A stretch of 33,100 nt of DNA from Mesostigma viride (GCA_009746045.1 RPFO01001886.1:1-33100); one strand, 5' to 3'; shown: positions 24,782-32,825, counted from the stretch's first letter. Made by a program: numbers and translations. Notes: generated by a model from the sequence alone, not told the origin.

Positions 24782-25115
24782 TCGGGGTTCTCTGAACATA
24801 GTTTCTTTATAGTGATACGGAAGGGGAGCCGCTGATGCTAGGTGAAATAGAGCTGGGTGATGTGATCGTAATAAGGTTGATTAGGCTTCTAGTGTACGAG
24901 TATTACGGAAGATATGGCCTAATTGTTGCGGCCCATACCTTGACGGTGTGCTGAGTACCTTGACGACGGATTTTTGCGTCTAGGTTCTCCTAGCAGATCT
25001 GTGATTGCGGACGGGTTTGCAACAGGCAATATCTGAAGTAAAACTTGACGGCTAAAACTGTTTAGAGGCCGTTGCCGGATCTGGCCGTTGGTAGAGAGCC
25101 GTTGGCCTTGAAACA
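24782..25115 (+). repeat. Ngaro-type element repeat A1
   Basis: 334-bp left repeat beginning TCGGGGTTCTCTGAACATAG. Together with 25116-25200 it forms the ~420-bp untranslated leader before ORF1; no gene seen. Confidence 0.9.
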
Positions 25116-25200
25116 AGCTCTTTTGTTTTAACGAAGGCGGCGACAGGGGTCAGGGGCAGCGTAGCTGACGCCCAGAATTCCTTTCTGCAAAGCGGCTGGG

Positions 25201-26259
25201 ATGCCGAAGCCCGGGCGGAAGCCAGGTTCGACAGGTGCTGGGAAGCAATTACCGAAAGCTAATCCCGAGGTGCCGACAGCTACTAAACAGACGGGAAAGG
25301 GCCGACTAGGCTGGCCGACGCAGAAGAAAAGGCTCCATCAGGAGCTCTCCACTTGCTCGGGCCTGCCTGAAGTGTGCGCTGCCTTTGAGGCGGTCCTCGG
25401 GACCGACTGGGTAACTACTGTCAGCCGGTGGTCTGCGGCCCAGCTGGAGTCCGTCGTTGGACTGCTGGTCGACCACGTGGACGGGCCTGAAATTCTGGCA
25501 GCAGCGGACCCAAACGAAGCGCTAGTGGCAGCCCTCCAAAGCGCCCGGGACTTGGCGGACTCGGACGAAGAGGAGATGCAGCCACCACGCCGGCCCACGA
25601 AAGGGGCGAAAAAGGGGACGAAAAAAGTCGGAAGCCCAGCCCCGAGCAAGGGAAAGGCCGCGGGGGATGTGAGGGAGCAGCTCTTGGAGCTGGCGGCTAT
25701 TATTGGCAAGCAGGGGCAGGCGGGCAAAGAAGAGGAGGAGGAGGAGGAGTCCGAGGAAGAGGATTTCCTGACGAAATTGAAGGATGCGCTGGCCGGGGCA
25801 GATGGGGCTTCCAGGAAGCCGAAAAAGACCAAAGGGGTGACGCTGCCCACTCGAGCACAAGTGGTGAATTGGAGGGTGCAAGAGAGAGTGCTCCCCGAGG
25901 TGCTCGAGGATGCCAACGACAATGGAGGGGGGATAAAGAGTTGGATCATGGCTACTCGCCAAGGGGGGTGGAGGAACCAGGAAAGCAGGAAGGTGGTCAT
26001 GAACATCGCCCTGGCCATGGACACACTCTTCAAGGAGTTGGGGCCGGCAGCCGGGGAGTTGGCTGGGGTAGAGTATCTCATGAGGGTGGTGGCAGCCATG
26101 CTCCTAGTGGAGAGCCAGGGGTCAGGAGGGTGGAAGGTGGCTGGCCACCTCCTTGCTCTCAAGGAAGATGCCTCCTTGGTGAGCAACCCGGCCATGAAGA
26201 TGGCCCTGCAAAGCGCCACGATGATGGAGAAGCTGGGCAAGGCCCAGCAAACCAAGTAA
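25201..26259 (+). CDS. ORF1 of the retrotransposon, gag-like
   Basis: 352 aa from ATG 25201. Basic N-terminus (MPKPGRKPGSTGAGKQLPK), an acidic patch (DSDEEEM), a second basic stretch (KGAKKGTKKVGSPAPSKGK), a strongly acidic run (EEEEEEESEEED, ~181-192) and a helical C-terminal domain (VVNWRVQERVLPEVLEDAN, NIALAMDTLFKELG, YLMRVVAAMLL). No CCHC knuckle is present, as in many Ngaro/DIRS ORF1 proteins. Position before RT makes a nucleocapsid-like role likely. ORF2 starts 47 bp after its stop in another frame. Confidence 0.75.
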   Translation: MPKPGRKPGSTGAGKQLPKANPEVPTATKQTGKGRLGWPTQKKRLHQELSTCSGLPEVCAAFEAVLGTDWVTTVSRWSAAQLESVVGLLVDHVDGPEILAAADPNEALVAALQSARDLADSDEEEMQPPRRPTKGAKKGTKKVGSPAPSKGKAAGDVREQLLELAAIIGKQGQAGKEEEEEEESEEEDFLTKLKDALAGADGASRKPKKTKGVTLPTRAQVVNWRVQERVLPEVLEDANDNGGGIKSWIMATRQGGWRNQESRKVVMNIALAMDTLFKELGPAAGELAGVEYLMRVVAAMLLVESQGSGGWKVAGHLLALKEDASLVSNPAMKMALQSATMMEKLGKAQQTK

Positions 26260-26306
26260 ACACCGAAAGGGTAAACCGCTCCCCCTTCCCACTGCCTCTT
26301 CCTACA

Positions 26307-28850
26307 ATGCCTCTAAGCACTACGTGGGGGAGAGTGAGGTCAGCACGCAGACGCCAGCGTGCAACTCGCCGCCGCCGGACCTTCACTCTACAACACAAGG
26401 TGATTACGTGGTTGAATTGGCTATGGCACGGGGGGGCAGACCCTCCGCCTAAATCTGGAGGCGCGTGCTCCAGAGGAACGGCGGAGGCCCTGAAAAGGGT
26501 CAAGAAGCACTGCGAGTGGTACAGTCGCCGCGTAACCGGCGTTGCGACAGGCCCCGCAGAAGGAAGTGATCTAATCTATGGGAAATGTAATAAGTATGAA
26601 CAACTTGTGGCGGAGCGGGTGAGTCTGCCGAAGCGCGAGGTGGCAGGAAAGGCGAAGCTGCTGGATTTGCTGGCGCTACGACCTAGTTGGCGAGAGGTGT
26701 ACGCGAGGGAAGCCAACTGCATCAAGCCGGAGGTGGCTGCCAGTGCGAGGTATTGGAATGTACCTGCCCCCAGCCGAGGGTGCACCATGGCGGAGTGGGG
26801 CAAGTTGATGGGGAGGGCAGCGGACGTGGGGATGGTGGAGTTCCGAGAGACGCGGCCAAAGTGGGTAGACGGATGTTTTGGGGTGGCCAAAGGAGTGGGG
26901 GAGTTAAGGCTCATTGTGAATAAGAAGTTGGGGAACGCACTGTGGGTGGACCCCCCTAAGACGGTGTTACCCCACCTGGGCATATACTCGGAGGTCTATA
27001 TCAAGGGTCGGTGCTACACGGCCAAGAGCGATCTGGTCTCGTATTACTATACCATCCAAGTGCCGGAGTGGTGGTGGGATTATCAAGGGCTACCTGATGT
27101 GTGGTCCACCGATGTCGGGCTGCCGGGGCGGCGGAGGAGGGTGTGGCCAGTGCTGAAAGTGCTGGCCATGGGGCACTCCCACGCTGTAGCGCTAGGGGAA
27201 GCCATCCATGAGATGGTCCTCTATGCCACGGGCGCTTTGGATCCTAGACGGCAGGTGAACCGCCTCACAAGTGTAGGGGAGCTGACCGTGCTTCGGAATG
27301 CATGGGGTAACCCAACCGCCCTAGCCATCGAGTACAAGGAGGAGAGCACGAGGGAGATGCAAATCGACCTTGAGGACCCCCCTGCCCCTATGGTATCCAT
27401 CACTATTGATGACCTGGTGGTCAGCAATGGGCGCACGTGCGAGGCGGTGAATCGCTTAATCGCGAGTGCTATTGAAGACGGGTACGCGCCTAACAACCTT
27501 GTGCCCTCCAAGGACAAGACGATCATGGCTAGCCCGGAGGGGGAGGACGAGCTAGAAGCTCTGGGTGTTGTTCACCGGCGGGATGGGGTGTTGGAGCCGA
27601 CAGCTAAGCAGCTCACCCTTGTGGTTGCGCACACTCGTGTACTCCTCGAGAGGGGACGCGCTACCGCTGAGGCGCTGGCGGCCGTCGTGGGCCGGTGGGT
27701 GTGGCTGCAGATGCTCAGCCGCACTTGCTTGTCCATATGGCAGCAGAGTTTTAAGTTCATCAACCTCAAGGGGTGGGGCCAGCGAACGCGACCTTTGTGG
27801 CAAGGTGTGCGCGATGAGCTCGAGTGTGCCATGGCGTTGGCCCCCATGCTCCGTGTGGACCGGGGGGCTGCCCTGGCTCCGGTGGTGGTGGCCTCGGATG
27901 CGTCTAGTTTTGGGCAGGGGGTTGTCTACGCTGAGATGGCCCCAGCTGAGGTGACGGAATTAGCTCGGGCCCGGGAGGTGCGGGGTTACCCAACCCTCCT
28001 CACCCCAGGTGAGGCCATGTATGCCGGGCCTAGACCCTTGACCAAGGCCGCGGAAAAAGCCATCATCCACGGGCGATGGCGCGTCGGGATCAAGAGTCGC
28101 TGGCGCGATTCGACCATGCACATCAACGAGAAGGAAGTGCGGGCCGCTGTGAAGGGGGTGGAGCGCTCGGCCCGGAACCTCGGAACATGGGGTAAGCGGG
28201 TGGTGAGGTTAGTGGACTCCACTGCCGCTTTGGGCTGCTTGGCTAAAGGGCGTTCCTCTTCTTACCGGTTAAACAAGCAATGCCGCCGGTTGTGCGCTCT
28301 TACGTTGGTCACCGGCAGCCGCTCACAATGGGTCTGGACGCCAAGTGAGCTTCAGCCTGCGGATGGGCCTTCGCGGGGGCTTTCCATGGCTGCCTCGGTG
28401 GCCGGGTGGGTCCGCGATTTGACTCGCGAGGGTGTTCATCCCAATCCCGGGCCTCGGCTTGGCGCTAGCTACTTGACCCTTCTTGAGGGCAAGGTGAAGC
28501 CGGCTACTTTGATGGTTTACCATCGGGGTCTTAGGTCCTTTTTCGCATGGTGGGCGAGCCGGCGGGGTCGGGTTGGCAGCTTGTTGCGCGGCTTGACGAT
28601 AGAGGAATACTATTGCGAGTATGTCGCTTGGGCGCACTCACGGTGTTACAGCCGCCAGTTGTGTGTCAATGCGCTTATGGGCCTGAATTTGTACTTCCCC
28701 CGGGAGGTGCGGGATTGGGCCTTGGCACGAAGTGTTTTGGCTGGCTGGCGCACGTTGGCACCCCCTCGTGCCCCCCCCCCATTCCATGGGAGGCTGCGTT
28801 TGCGCTTGCTTGTACTATGGTGCTCCAGCGGCAGCCTCGTGCGGCTATGA
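26307..28850 (+). CDS. ORF2: reverse transcriptase-RNase H, running into the recombinase
   Basis: 847 aa from ATG 26307; the open frame reaches back into ORF1, so coupling by frameshift is also possible. RT motif A is TAKSDLVSYYYTI (Asp242), motif B LAMGHSHAVALGE (287-298), motif C ITIDDLVV (Asp368/Asp369). RNase H carboxylates appear in VVASDASSFGQG (Asp531), HINEKEV (Glu610), RLVDSTAALG (Asp637) and ADGPSRG (Asp686). An NPGP motif at 713-716 precedes the N-terminal, core-binding part of a tyrosine recombinase (LLEGKVKPATLMVYHRGLRSFF). After the C10 run at 28771-28780 the frame leaves the recombinase and ends in nonsense at 28850; the catalytic domain continues one frame away. Confidence 0.9.
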   Translation: MPLSTTWGRVRSARRRQRATRRRRTFTLQHKVITWLNWLWHGGADPPPKSGGACSRGTAEALKRVKKHCEWYSRRVTGVATGPAEGSDLIYGKCNKYEQLVAERVSLPKREVAGKAKLLDLLALRPSWREVYAREANCIKPEVAASARYWNVPAPSRGCTMAEWGKLMGRAADVGMVEFRETRPKWVDGCFGVAKGVGELRLIVNKKLGNALWVDPPKTVLPHLGIYSEVYIKGRCYTAKSDLVSYYYTIQVPEWWWDYQGLPDVWSTDVGLPGRRRRVWPVLKVLAMGHSHAVALGEAIHEMVLYATGALDPRRQVNRLTSVGELTVLRNAWGNPTALAIEYKEESTREMQIDLEDPPAPMVSITIDDLVVSNGRTCEAVNRLIASAIEDGYAPNNLVPSKDKTIMASPEGEDELEALGVVHRRDGVLEPTAKQLTLVVAHTRVLLERGRATAEALAAVVGRWVWLQMLSRTCLSIWQQSFKFINLKGWGQRTRPLWQGVRDELECAMALAPMLRVDRGAALAPVVVASDASSFGQGVVYAEMAPAEVTELARAREVRGYPTLLTPGEAMYAGPRPLTKAAEKAIIHGRWRVGIKSRWRDSTMHINEKEVRAAVKGVERSARNLGTWGKRVVRLVDSTAALGCLAKGRSSSYRLNKQCRRLCALTLVTGSRSQWVWTPSELQPADGPSRGLSMAASVAGWVRDLTREGVHPNPGPRLGASYLTLLEGKVKPATLMVYHRGLRSFFAWWASRRGRVGSLLRGLTIEEYYCEYVAWAHSRCYSRQLCVNALMGLNLYFPREVRDWALARSVLAGWRTLAPPRAPPPFHGRLRLRLLVLWCSSGSLVRL

Positions 28851-29383
28851 TGGTCATCGTTATTTTCCAACAATACCTGCGGGTATCGGAGGCGCTCAAC
28901 CTGTTGGTCGGCCATGTGCGCTTGCAGCCTGATGTTCGGTTGCGGGGTTCGCAGCGGGGCGCCTTGTTGTTGATGTCAGCTAAGACGGCTAAGGGGGAGG
29001 TGCAGTCTGTGGTGATCGAGGATGTCATGACTGAGACCCTCTTGCGGGCTTGTATGCGTGGCAAGGCGGCCTGGGAGCGGGTGTTCCCTTACGATTATGC
29101 CCAGTTCAGCCGGGTTTGGCATCAGGCCACGCAAGCTTTGGGGGTCGACACGGTGTTTACCATTCACGGGCTGCGGCATGGGGGGGCTACCTATGATTTT
29201 TTGCGGCAGCGCAGCATGGCTGATATTCAGCATCGGGGTCGCTGGCGCAGCAGCAAAACTGTCGCCCACTATGTGGGATTGCACCGGAGCTTGGCCCTCA
29301 CCCTTCCTGACGCCCTGGTTCGGGCTATCGCCGCCTGCCCCCCGCGCATTTGGCGGAGCGTCTTTTCTCTGCCTTCCTCTTAA
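28781..29383 (+). CDS. Tyrosine recombinase catalytic domain of ORF2 (shifted frame)
   Basis: Continues the recombinase after the C10 run in the -1 frame, through EAAFALACTMVLQRQPRAAM to the stop at 29381-29383. The catalytic set is complete: Arg in QYLRVSEALNL, His-x-x-Arg in IHGLRHGG, Trp/His in IQHRGRWRSS and the nucleophile Tyr in VAHYVG. It would integrate a circular cDNA by strand exchange at a short core. One more C in the run would fuse it to ORF2; alternatively the C10 run is a natural slippery site. The open frame extends upstream to 28547 only as antisense-like noise. Confidence 0.88.
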   Translation: MPWEAAFALACTMVLQRQPRAAMMVIVIFQQYLRVSEALNLLVGHVRLQPDVRLRGSQRGALLLMSAKTAKGEVQSVVIEDVMTETLLRACMRGKAAWERVFPYDYAQFSRVWHQATQALGVDTVFTIHGLRHGGATYDFLRQRSMADIQHRGRWRSSKTVAHYVGLHRSLALTLPDALVRAIAACPPRIWRSVFSLPSS

Positions 29384-29459
29384 GTTCCCTTCATTCTTGT
29401 CTTATGCGTCCACCGGTTTTTGTTTTGCCCCTGGCTTGGGTCGCCAGGGAGGGATGTAA
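29384..29459 (+). other. 3' untranslated stretch before repeat B1
   Basis: Short CT-rich tail after the recombinase stop; nothing else seen. Confidence 0.4.
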
Positions 29460-29593
29460 GGGTAAGGCTAGCCTTTTTGGACATAAAGTGTTCCCATGGG
29501 TAAGGATGGCCAGTTGAGGGCCACTTCCCGATGTGCTCTACTTATTGTTTTAATAAAGAGTCTGGTTACCCTGGAGTTCCACGGTTAATAGAA
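29460..29593 (+). repeat. Ngaro-type element repeat B1
   Basis: 134 bp. Contains CTACTTATTGTTTTAATAAAG, of which AATAAA could serve as a polyadenylation signal; closely matched motifs lie in elements 1 and 2. Confidence 0.9.
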
Positions 29594-29927
29594 TCGGGGT
29601 TCTCTGAACATAGTTTCTTTATAGTGATACGGAAGGGGAGCCGCTGATGCTAGGTGAAATAGAGCTGGGTGATGTGATCGTAATAAGGTTGATTAGGCTT
29701 CTAGTGTACGAGTATTACGGAAGATATGGCCTAATTGTTGCGGCCCATACCTTGACGGTGTGCTGAGTACCTTGACGACGGATTTTTGCGTCTAGGTTCT
29801 CCTAGCAGATCTGTGATTGCGGACGGGTTTGCAACAGGCAATATCTGAAGTAAAACTTGACGGCTAAAACTGTTTAGAGGCCGTTGCCGGATCTGGCCGT
29901 TGGTAGAGAGCCGTTGGCCTTGAAACA
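29594..29927 (+). repeat. Ngaro-type element repeat A2
   Basis: Second 334-bp copy of A1, directly abutting B1 at an AGAA-TCGG junction identical in form to joined element ends. Confidence 0.9.
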
Positions 29928-29972
29928 CGATAAAAGCTTGCTCACCTAGCTCATGGCGGTCTCTTTTGTTTT

Positions 29973-29987
29973 CCCACCCGCCCTCCC
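29973..29987 (-). other. G-quadruplex motif in the Ngaro-type linker
   Basis: Plus strand CCCACCCGCCCTCCC, so four G3 runs with 1-nt loops on the minus strand. Same strand relative to the element as in elements 1 and 2. Confidence 0.88.
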
Positions 29988-30005
29988 TGTGTGTTGCCTG
30001 TTTGG

Positions 30006-30139
30006 GGGTAAGGCTAGCCTTTTTGGACATAAAGTGTTCCCATGGGTAAGGATGGCCAGTTGAGGGCCACTTCCCGATGTGCTCTACTTATTGTTTTAAT
30101 AAAGAGTCTGGTTACCCTGGAGTTCCACGGTTAATAGAA
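30006..30139 (+). repeat. Ngaro-type element repeat B2
   Basis: Second 134-bp copy of B1, ending AATAGAA against the viral gene. Confidence 0.9.
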
Positions 30140-30334
30140 TACGACTTTTTTTCGATTCACCCTGTGAAAAAGTGTCTGAACGGCGAGCTCTACGTCCGTA
30201 CAAAACAAAAAGAACGCGAAATATTGAGCCTGGGTTACCAACTCGAAACGCGATGGGAATGCGAAGACGATGGAGAATCTCCGCCGGAATGGGAAGTGCC
30301 AGAGGTACATCCGTTCCAAAAGAAATTGTATTAG
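30140..30334 (+). pseudogene. PD-(D/E)XK (Vsr-like) nuclease, 3' part
   Basis: 64 codons plus stop, in frame with 24506-24781. IHPVKKCLNGELYVRTKQKEREILSLGY followed by LETRWECED is the standard C-terminal half of this viral nuclease family (KtkeRe..l...GY.l...WE). Nothing besides the insertion disturbs the gene. Confidence 0.72.
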
Positions 30335-30347
30335 AATAGTGATAAAG

Positions 30348-31049
30348 ATGTCCACTTCATATTGCAACGCTCCTTCATCCCGTTCGGAAAGCTACATCGG
30401 GGCCCGTGAGCGCCCTCAAGTGTTTCCCGACCTGTGCGCTGACCCTGAATTTGAGTCGCTTCGTTCCGCCCAGCAACTTGGTACCGAAACGAAAATCATC
30501 CCATCGGACGAGTACGACACGGCCTATGGTATAGACACTCGTGCAGCTCCTCGTCTTTCGCAGCACGGGAGCGGTTTCGACGCTCAAATGCAATTCGCCA
30601 TGGACTTAATGCCGACCAAGGAAGATGTCATTAGTGCGATGCTCAAGCAGTCCGAGGGGGTCTTGGCCGTGACTAGCAACCGCAAGGACCTGCCTTTTCA
30701 GGGTATTCAAACGTTGAGGGAGTACATTCCGGCACCAATGAATTTCGGTATGTTCGGTCAAATGAATCTTGCCTCAACCGGGGCCTTCGGAAGCATCAAG
30801 ATTGACGATAGTCTAATGTGTACTTGCGGCGGCGCGGCTCCTGCCTCGCAGTTCACTCCGCCGCCAACGATGGCGTTTGATCCCCGCTATCAGACTCCGA
30901 CGTGGGGCGAGGACTCGGGAATCCAGACTTTCTCAATGCCCCCGGTCACTTCCACTCAATCTCTTGGGATGACGGGTGAATCCACGCGCCCGGCTCCAAA
31001 CACGTTTTATGGCGCGCCAGGCCATAACTCGGAGTTGACGTCTCTGTAG
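30348..31049 (+). CDS. Unknown 233-aa protein, possibly virion
   Basis: ATG 30348, 13 bp after the nuclease gene. Rich in Pro, Gly, Met, Ser and Thr with little charge in the C-terminal half (MNFGMFGQMNLASTGAFG, FTPPPTMAFDPRYQTPTWG, APNTFYGAPGHNSELTSL). The middle has one helix (QMQFAMDLMPTKEDVISAMLKQ). Such composition is common for virion structural proteins. Isolated cysteines (MCTCGG) do not form a clear zinc site. Family not recognised. Confidence 0.65.
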   Translation: MSTSYCNAPSSRSESYIGARERPQVFPDLCADPEFESLRSAQQLGTETKIIPSDEYDTAYGIDTRAAPRLSQHGSGFDAQMQFAMDLMPTKEDVISAMLKQSEGVLAVTSNRKDLPFQGIQTLREYIPAPMNFGMFGQMNLASTGAFGSIKIDDSLMCTCGGAAPASQFTPPPTMAFDPRYQTPTWGEDSGIQTFSMPPVTSTQSLGMTGESTRPAPNTFYGAPGHNSELTSL

Positions 31050-31110
31050 AAATTAGGTTCGCCCTGTGCGTTGGTAATTAAATAGTCTCAAAAAGTGAGA
31101 CGCAAGTACA

Positions 31111-31602
31111 ATGGATGGAGCGGTGGAGTTTGAAGGGTGGCGAAACAAGATGCGTTCCATGACAACTGAGTTCATTGAGATCGATGACGCTTTGAAATCT
31201 TCTTCGAAGGATCTCGCCCCCTTGCGCAAGAAGAGAAAGTCTCTTCAAGGTGACATCTTGACTGCGATGTTAAGCGCTGGAGTTGACGCTTGTAACATCT
31301 CAGGCCGGGATGACAAGCTTCTTGTGAAGACGCGGAAGAAGCGGGTGCCTCTTAAGGAGGTCATCCAAGAGCGGATGATTGCCTTCTTCAATGGCGACGA
31401 GGAGAAAGCGGAGGCTTGCATCTCCCATATACTTTCTCCTGTCGTGGAGGAAGTCAAGGCTTTGTGTCGCGTCTCGAATAAGAAGAAGAGTCCCGGTAAA
31501 CAGAAGAAGGAGAAGGAAACGGAGGGAGAAGAGGAAGAGATGGATCAAGAAGAAGAAGAGGCTGACGGAGAGGATGTCGAGGAAACCGAACCTGCTGATT
31601 GA
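31111..31602 (+). CDS. DUF5760-like giant-virus protein with acidic tail
   Basis: 163 aa from ATG 31111. The core LRKKRKSLQGDILTAMLSAGVDACNI, DDKLLVKTRKKRVPLKEVIQERMIAFFNGDEEKAEACISHIL fits a small giant-virus family I know as DUF5760 (coiled start, one 'GgkL..k.skkk.pL....i' hairpin, C-terminal helix). The last ~45 residues are Lys-rich, then almost only Glu/Asp (EGEEEEMDQEEEEADGEDVEE). Role unknown. The tail overlaps a possible antisense gene. Confidence 0.6.
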   Translation: MDGAVEFEGWRNKMRSMTTEFIEIDDALKSSSKDLAPLRKKRKSLQGDILTAMLSAGVDACNISGRDDKLLVKTRKKRVPLKEVIQERMIAFFNGDEEKAEACISHILSPVVEEVKALCRVSNKKKSPGKQKKEKETEGEEEEMDQEEEEADGEDVEETEPAD

Positions 31603-31745
31603 GAGAATTCGTCTCGAATTTCAGCCACAAAAAAACGAACACCTAGTTCTGGGTGGTCGTAATACGAACCATAGGCGTCGATAAATTCGCCCGACCAAGG
31701 CAGCACTGCTAAGTTGTTGTGCTCCGGGTGCCAAAAAGAATCCAT
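31545..31745 (-). CDS. Small unknown protein, low support
   Basis: 66 aa from ATG 31745 (MDSFWHPEHNNLAVLPWSGEFID). The first ~45 residues look like a real folded protein; the Ser-rich end is antisense to the acidic tail of the convergent gene. An ATTCATTTTAATAG element lies just upstream. It may be real with a 58-bp tail-to-tail overlap. Confidence 0.4.
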   Translation of the reverse strand: MDSFWHPEHNNLAVLPWSGEFIDAYGSYYDHPELGVRFFVAEIRDEFSQSAGSVSSTSSPSASSSS

Positions 31746-31830
31746 CTTTGAACTATTAAAATGAATAAAAAACTCGTTCGTTCTATTGTCTCAAAATAAA
31801 ACCCCCGCTGCTTGTAGCTCTATCCAAAAA

Positions 31831-31986
31831 ATGGATTACGCCGAGTCGTCAAAGACGATTCAAATATCAGCAGAAGATTTGCAATGCCACGTTTTGCAGG
31901 GGTGCTTTCGTCCCTGTCGCTCTTCAATGTCGTACGAGACGGAGGGGGGAAGTGCGAGGCGGTGGTGTGTCAGAAACCTTGTTTGA
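31831..31986 (+). CDS. Short ORF with promoter-like upstream, possibly truncated
   Basis: 51 aa from ATG 31831 (MDYAESSKTIQISAEDLQCHV). An AAAATAAAA box lies ~38 nt upstream. The start looks genuine, but the later part turns into low-quality sequence (GGSARRWCVRNLV), so the gene may be truncated or frameshifted. No family recognised. Confidence 0.3.
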   Translation: MDYAESSKTIQISAEDLQCHVLQGCFRPCRSSMSYETEGGSARRWCVRNLV

Positions 31987-32297
31987 GGGATTTGGTATAT
32001 AGACAAAAGCAAAGGGGAGGGTTGGTGGCAACACAAGTGGGAAGTGCATTCTCTGCGCGCCCGTGGCCTCGATACAAATTTGAGCACCTTGTAACGCTCG
32101 GTAGGGTGACGTCGTTGGTTCGTCGCAAATGCACGAACTGGATTCGCGGTTGCGCGTTCGAAGGTTCGGCGGATGAAGTTCTAACTTCACTCCAAGACGG
32201 CGGATGTAATCACGACTCGTGGTTTTGTCTAATCAGACGCAACGGTGCACAATTTCTGTCAAAGAAAGGACTTGCTGCAACACAAGGCGGAATGCGC
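31987..32297. other. Stretch with no supported gene
   Basis: Open frames on both strands overlap without a good start or promoter. A TATATA motif occurs at about 31995-32000. I see nothing I can support. Confidence 0.4.
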
Positions 32298-32733
32298 TTA
32301 CTTCCCATGTCGTTTTTTCTTGGAGGGAGTGGATGCAAGCAAGTAGGGTCGAAACTCGACGTTGTCGCACACGAGACAGCGTGCTGTTTCGCAACCGCAG
32401 GCCTGCAGTCGCTCGTTAGCAACGCTCGAATCAACTACGGAATCTGGACGATCGCTAATGAGAACAATCGTATCGCTGGGATCTTTGCGAGACTGGAAAA
32501 GAACATAAAACTGCCCGGGAGCAAGAAGAATTGGACAAGAATCTGACGAAGGCGACGGAAGGTGTCACCGAGAAGAAAACCTGCTTCCGAAAGCGGGTCT
32601 TGGAGGTGACGCACACTTCCACCGCTCGGAGTCCCTGCTCGTTCTTTCATTTCCATCGAAAACTGCGGCTACATTGATGGCTCCGAAGAGGCGTGCAACT
32701 TTGTGTCGACAAGCTTCCTGTCGACGACGTCAT
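32298..32733 (-). pseudogene. Decayed cysteine-rich protein gene
   Basis: One minus-strand frame reads as protein in two blocks separated by a TGA (32567-32565). The first contains KVARLFGAINVAAVFDGNE and the second DTIVLISDRPDSVVDSSVANE, then CGCETARCLVCDNVEFRPYLL and a basic end before TAA at 32300. The C-x-C-x4-C-x2-C cluster suggests a zinc site. A TATATAATG motif (~32764-32772, minus) precedes an ATG at 32733, but that ATG is one frame off. A start-region frameshift plus an internal stop point to a pseudogene or indel errors. ORFs on the plus strand here appear to be shadows. Confidence 0.35.
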
Positions 32734-32825
32734 CAATGTCGCCGGCGTTAAAGGAAACGATGCATTATATACGATGGAAAGTCAAAGAGCACGAATTTAG
32801 AGTGAATAAGATTCGAGACCACCTT

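Larger units (their letters stand above)
24782..30139 (+). mobile_element. Autonomous Ngaro-type tyrosine-recombinase retrotransposon
   Basis: 5358 bp with split direct repeats: A1 (24782-25115), coding region, B1 (29460-29593), A2 (29594-29927), linker (29928-30005), B2 (30006-30139). A copies are 334 bp each and B copies 134 bp each, apparently identical. It encodes a gag-like ORF1, RT-RNase H and a tyrosine recombinase on one strand, with no DDE integrase, which is the DIRS-order plan. The direct split repeats and lack of a visible methyltransferase domain favour Ngaro over DIRS1 or PAT. Both flanks share an AA core; no longer target duplication is seen. Coding GC is clearly higher than in the viral flanks, so the element comes from a eukaryotic host genome. 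Confidence 0.92.

Noticed and set aside
25338-26255. 305-aa minus-strand ORF opposite retrotransposon ORF1
   Set aside because: Ser/Ala/Pro-rich antisense shadow of a GC-rich gene.
31884-32546. 220-aa plus-strand ORF
   Set aside because: No promoter, poor start and uneven composition; the minus-strand reading with a Cys cluster looks more protein-like, though I am not certain.
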